DNA from: Purshia tridentata
Taxonomy: Eukaryota; Streptophyta; Magnoliopsida; Rosales; Rosaceae
Length of the DNA stretch: 64,000 nt
NCBI GenBank assembly: GCA_003254885.1
Contig: QANT01001786.1
Location: forward strand, 124,001-188,000
Reading direction: 5' to 3'
Below the pieces are notes generated by a model. The model ran no database searches, was not told the origin of the DNA, and saw only the letters and a program-made list of their open reading frames with translations. A program made the position numbers and the translations under genes. Every line of letters starts with the position of its first letter. The stretch's first letter is position 1. Below, piece after piece: positions 61,049-64,000 of this stretch.

Positions 61049-63389
61049 CAGCGGCTGAATCTTAATTTTTCCCCCAATAATGTTGTTACTTTATGTGGGG
61101 TGTATTTTTTGATTCAAACAAAGGTTTAAGGGCAAGCAAGGCCAACTCCAACTTCAACTCAACTGTTGTCGTGAGTAGAGAATAGCTATAGAGAGTAGAG
61201 AGCACAGCACTCATGCATTGCTGAACCAATAAGTACGTATGGGTGGTGCTTTAATTACAGTTTTAGCATATATTGTATCTAATTGGTTATCTATTGTACT
61301 ATAATCTAATGAATGAGATGAGATTCTACCTTTTGGGAATGACTTGCTGATTGTTAACTTAGAGGTAAAGTTCATTATTGGGCCATAAAGAGTATGAGGC
61401 ATCAAGGTCTACCTCAGCAGCAGCATAATGCAGTAAAAGCCCAATATGCAGTTTACATCCAACGTAACCATACGGTAAGGGAATATAGCAGGCCTGTATA
61501 CACCTTACATAGAACAGGCCCAATCCAAGCTGCCCCCAAAACCCCAAAAAAATTGCTCCTCACATATTTACCTCTTTACGCTTGAGGCTTAAGGTCAATT
61601 CCTCTCTTACGTTATAAAAAAACACATTGAATATAACCGAAGTGTGACCAATTATACATATAAGAGTATTGTTGAATGATAAATTTTTTTATAAGATATA
61701 TATTAATAATATTAACTCATATTATATTATAAAATTAATTTTACAACGTGTAACAGTATGTCTTTGTACAGAATAATTTATCATAAATTAGGTGGAGGAG
61801 TTAGGCAGTTGTGAATTGTGATTGATTCGTGATATACAACAACTTGGGAGGAAAGAAGCTGCGTAGGACTGTAAAGGATGACCCTGGCAGGTCCATTTAT
61901 TTACATCTCACTCTTCTGGCATAGAATCTTGACCGTAGATCATAAACGAAACTTGCGCAAGATTCAACCCTACTGCTGTACTAAACCTAACGCCAGCTCG
62001 ATCCTCAGTTGTACTTAACCCTACCACATAGTTCATATATATACTATAGTTAAGAAAGCCTCAGCGGCCTGCTAAGAGATTCAGCATCCTCTCTCTCTCT
62101 CTCTCTCTGTTTTTATAATATAATATAGCAAGTGGGATAATTGAATAGTGATGCAAATGATGAGAATTATTGAGTATGAGAAGCTTGCAATTTAATGGTG
62201 TGAGCGATGTTGCACTATACTTCCATGACTCTGATGCATCTGTTTTCGCCTTTTTTTCGTAGTTTTTATTTTATTTTTCAAATCTATCAAAATGTCCAGA
62301 ATTTCTCGTATTATAATTTCGTTCTCATCGGATCCTGCGCTCTCTCGTGTTGGTGAGTGGGTCGTTTTGGATAATCTGAAATTCCATTCTTCAATATGAT
62401 TGGTCTCTGTTTTTATTTCTTCGATTTAGTTCCATGGTTTTTCTTCTCTAAATATTATTTATATTTGTTTTTTTTTTGTGTGGGGGAGTTGGGGTGGGGA
62501 AAGTCGGATGATGGGACTTAAAGCTAAAGACCCGTAATAGGGGCAGCCCAATTTCCGAATGGATGAATGGCACCGCAGAACCCCCTTACAAACAAACATG
62601 CCTTTAGCCCGAAGTCCCCAAACATGAATGGCATCATGTCTAATGAGTAATGATGTCAGTGTCTTGCAGACTAAGGGTGATGATATTGTTATTGCATCTA
62701 AATTTTGAAACATGCATTCATAAAAGCACGTTTTGGATGTTCATAATCATGAGTCGGTGACTTGTACTATGAGATTTGGTTATCTAGAGTTTTAAGTTAA
62801 ACCACAAAATAAAAATACCAAGAGAGTCGGAGCTAAAAAAAGGGCACTTCAAGCAATAACAAAACAAAAAGCTATTTTAATGCTTTTACAGCAATCCCAA
62901 AATAACTAAAAATGAAAAAAGTTGTGAAATCCCTTTTAATTGGGATGTGTATAGCACCGGACGTACAGGTATTAATGGTTTTTGATTATAGCAGGACTCT
63001 TGAAAAAAAAAAAAGGTATAGCAGGAAAGTTTAAAATGCGGAATTGAGGCATTTATGAAATTCCAACAATCTCAATATGTAGGAAATCGCAGTCTAGCGA
63101 TTCCTAGCTGTTGCAAAAAATACAATATTTATTTCAAACTTAAAAGGAACAGCCACGCAATATATCGTCTTAGAAGATCATATGCTAATATTAACCAATC
63201 GACGAAAGTGATAAGCTTGATTAGCAGATACAAGAAGCAAGCACCCAAGGAAAGTAAACAAGCAAAACGTTGAAACACATAAAGCCATGTAGTACTAGTA
63301 GTACACAAGGAGGTACAGAGGGAACCCGTCATCAAACATCAAACCTCTTTCCGGTCCTAATGTGTATGTAATTGCCAACATATTTGATT
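61049..63389. other. Spacer before beta-tubulin
   Basis: More than 2 kb without a supported gene. It begins with the 3' UTR of the preceding gene. A CT repeat lies near 62090-62108 and AT-rich stretches near 61680-61750. The right end is the tubulin 3' UTR. Confidence 0.55.
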
Positions 63390-64000
63390 TTAATCCTCAT
63401 ACTGCTCTTCAGCACCATCCTCCTCGTACTCACCATCGTCCTCCACAGTAGCATCTTGGTATTGCTGGTACTCGGCAACCAAATCATTCATGTTACTCTC
63501 TGCTTCGGTGAACTCCATCTCGTCCATGCCTTCACCAGTATACCAATGCAAAAAGGCCTTGCGCCGGAACATGGCTGTGAACTGCTCACTCACTCTCCTG
63601 AACATCTCCTGGATTGATGTAGAATTCCCAACAAAAGTTGAAGCCATTTTCAAACCCCTGGGAGGAATATCACACACGCTTGACTTCACATTGTGGGGAA
63701 TCCACTCCACAAAGTAGGATGAATTCTTGTTCTGCACATTGATCATCTGCTCATCCACCTCTTTGGTGCTCATCTTGCCCCTGAACATGGCTGAGGCTGT
63801 CAGGTACCGTCCATGGCGGGGATCAGCGGCACACATCATGTTCTTGGCATCCCACATTTGCTGAGTCAGCTCTGGCACAGTGAGGGAGATGTACTGTTGT
63901 GACCCACGAGATGTGAGAGGAGCAAACCCCACCATGAAGAAGTGAAGACGTGGGAATGGGATCAGATTAACAGCCAGCTTCCGGAGATCTGAGTTCAGCT
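63390..64000 (-). CDS. Beta-tubulin, C-terminal part (partial)
   Basis: The minus-strand frame enters at the window edge and stops at 63390-63392, giving about the last 203 residues of beta-tubulin (usual length about 445). It reads [30 protein letters not shown], then [14 protein letters not shown]-like ([13 protein letters not shown]), [37 protein letters not shown] and the acidic tail [17 protein letters not shown]. These are conserved contact sites of the microtubule subunit. No intron is seen in this part, as in plant genes where the last exon is long. The upstream exons lie outside the window. The tubulin isotype cannot be named. Confidence 0.97.
   Translation of the reverse strand, partial: LNSDLRKLAVNLIPFPRLHFFMVGFAPLTSRGSQQYISLTVPELTQQMWDAKNMMCAADPRHGRYLTASAMFRGKMSTKEVDEQMINVQNKNSSYFVEWIPHNVKSSVCDIPPRGLKMASTFVGNSTSIQEMFRRVSEQFTAMFRRKAFLHWYTGEGMDEMEFTEAESNMNDLVAEYQQYQDATVEDDGEYEEDGAEEQYED

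Noticed and set aside
62459-62713. 84-residue minus-strand open frame
   Set aside because: No homology recognised and no promoter or splice context; probably chance.

Overview
This window is ordinary nuclear DNA of a dicot plant. It has AT-rich spacers, GT-AG introns, plant-only gene families (FAR1-related, IQD, HD-Zip IV, PORR, alkaline/neutral invertase, QALGGH zinc finger), a nuclear tRNA-Val and a Ty1-copia LTR retrotransposon. Protein style hints at a Rosaceae (Prunus-like) genome, but that is a hunch. Seventeen host protein genes or gene remnants, one tRNA and one LTR element are supported. For most genes the exon joins were worked out by hand, and the exon lengths add up to an open frame.

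Layout. 1-10 kb: a Golgi PMT-type methyltransferase, a small lipid-transfer-like secreted protein and a FAR1-related factor derived from a MULE transposase. 10-20 kb: an IQ67-domain calmodulin-binding protein, a DUF295 F-box-like gene with a damaged N-terminus, a second lipid-transfer-like gene (minus strand), tRNA-Val(AAC) and a rhomboid protease (minus strand) with a G-box cluster upstream. 20-25.5 kb: gene-poor, with an N-containing poly-A tract. 25.5-33 kb: an HD-Zip IV homeobox gene of nine coding exons and an intronless PORR organellar RNA-binding protein. 34-41 kb: an F-box/LRR gene whose start is disturbed, with a copia element 16 bases past its stop codon. 41-48 kb: a small F-box gene and a cytosolic alkaline/neutral invertase, both minus strand. 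48-64 kb: a one-finger C2H2 repressor-like gene, a coiled-coil protein, a three-helix membrane protein (minus strand), a lysine-rich repeat protein, a nuclear-looking protein hit by two tandem duplications, and the 3' part of a beta-tubulin gene (minus strand) running off the edge.

The genes do not form a pathway or an operon-like system; they are independent plant genes. I found no undescribed system. The most unusual pattern is a run of short tandem duplications (about 50-200 bases, copies differing by a few percent) in at least six places. Two lie in one gene and each duplicates a 3' splice site plus exon sequence. Two undetermined-base sites, one of them between direct repeats, raise the possibility that some of these are assembly or haplotype-merging artefacts.
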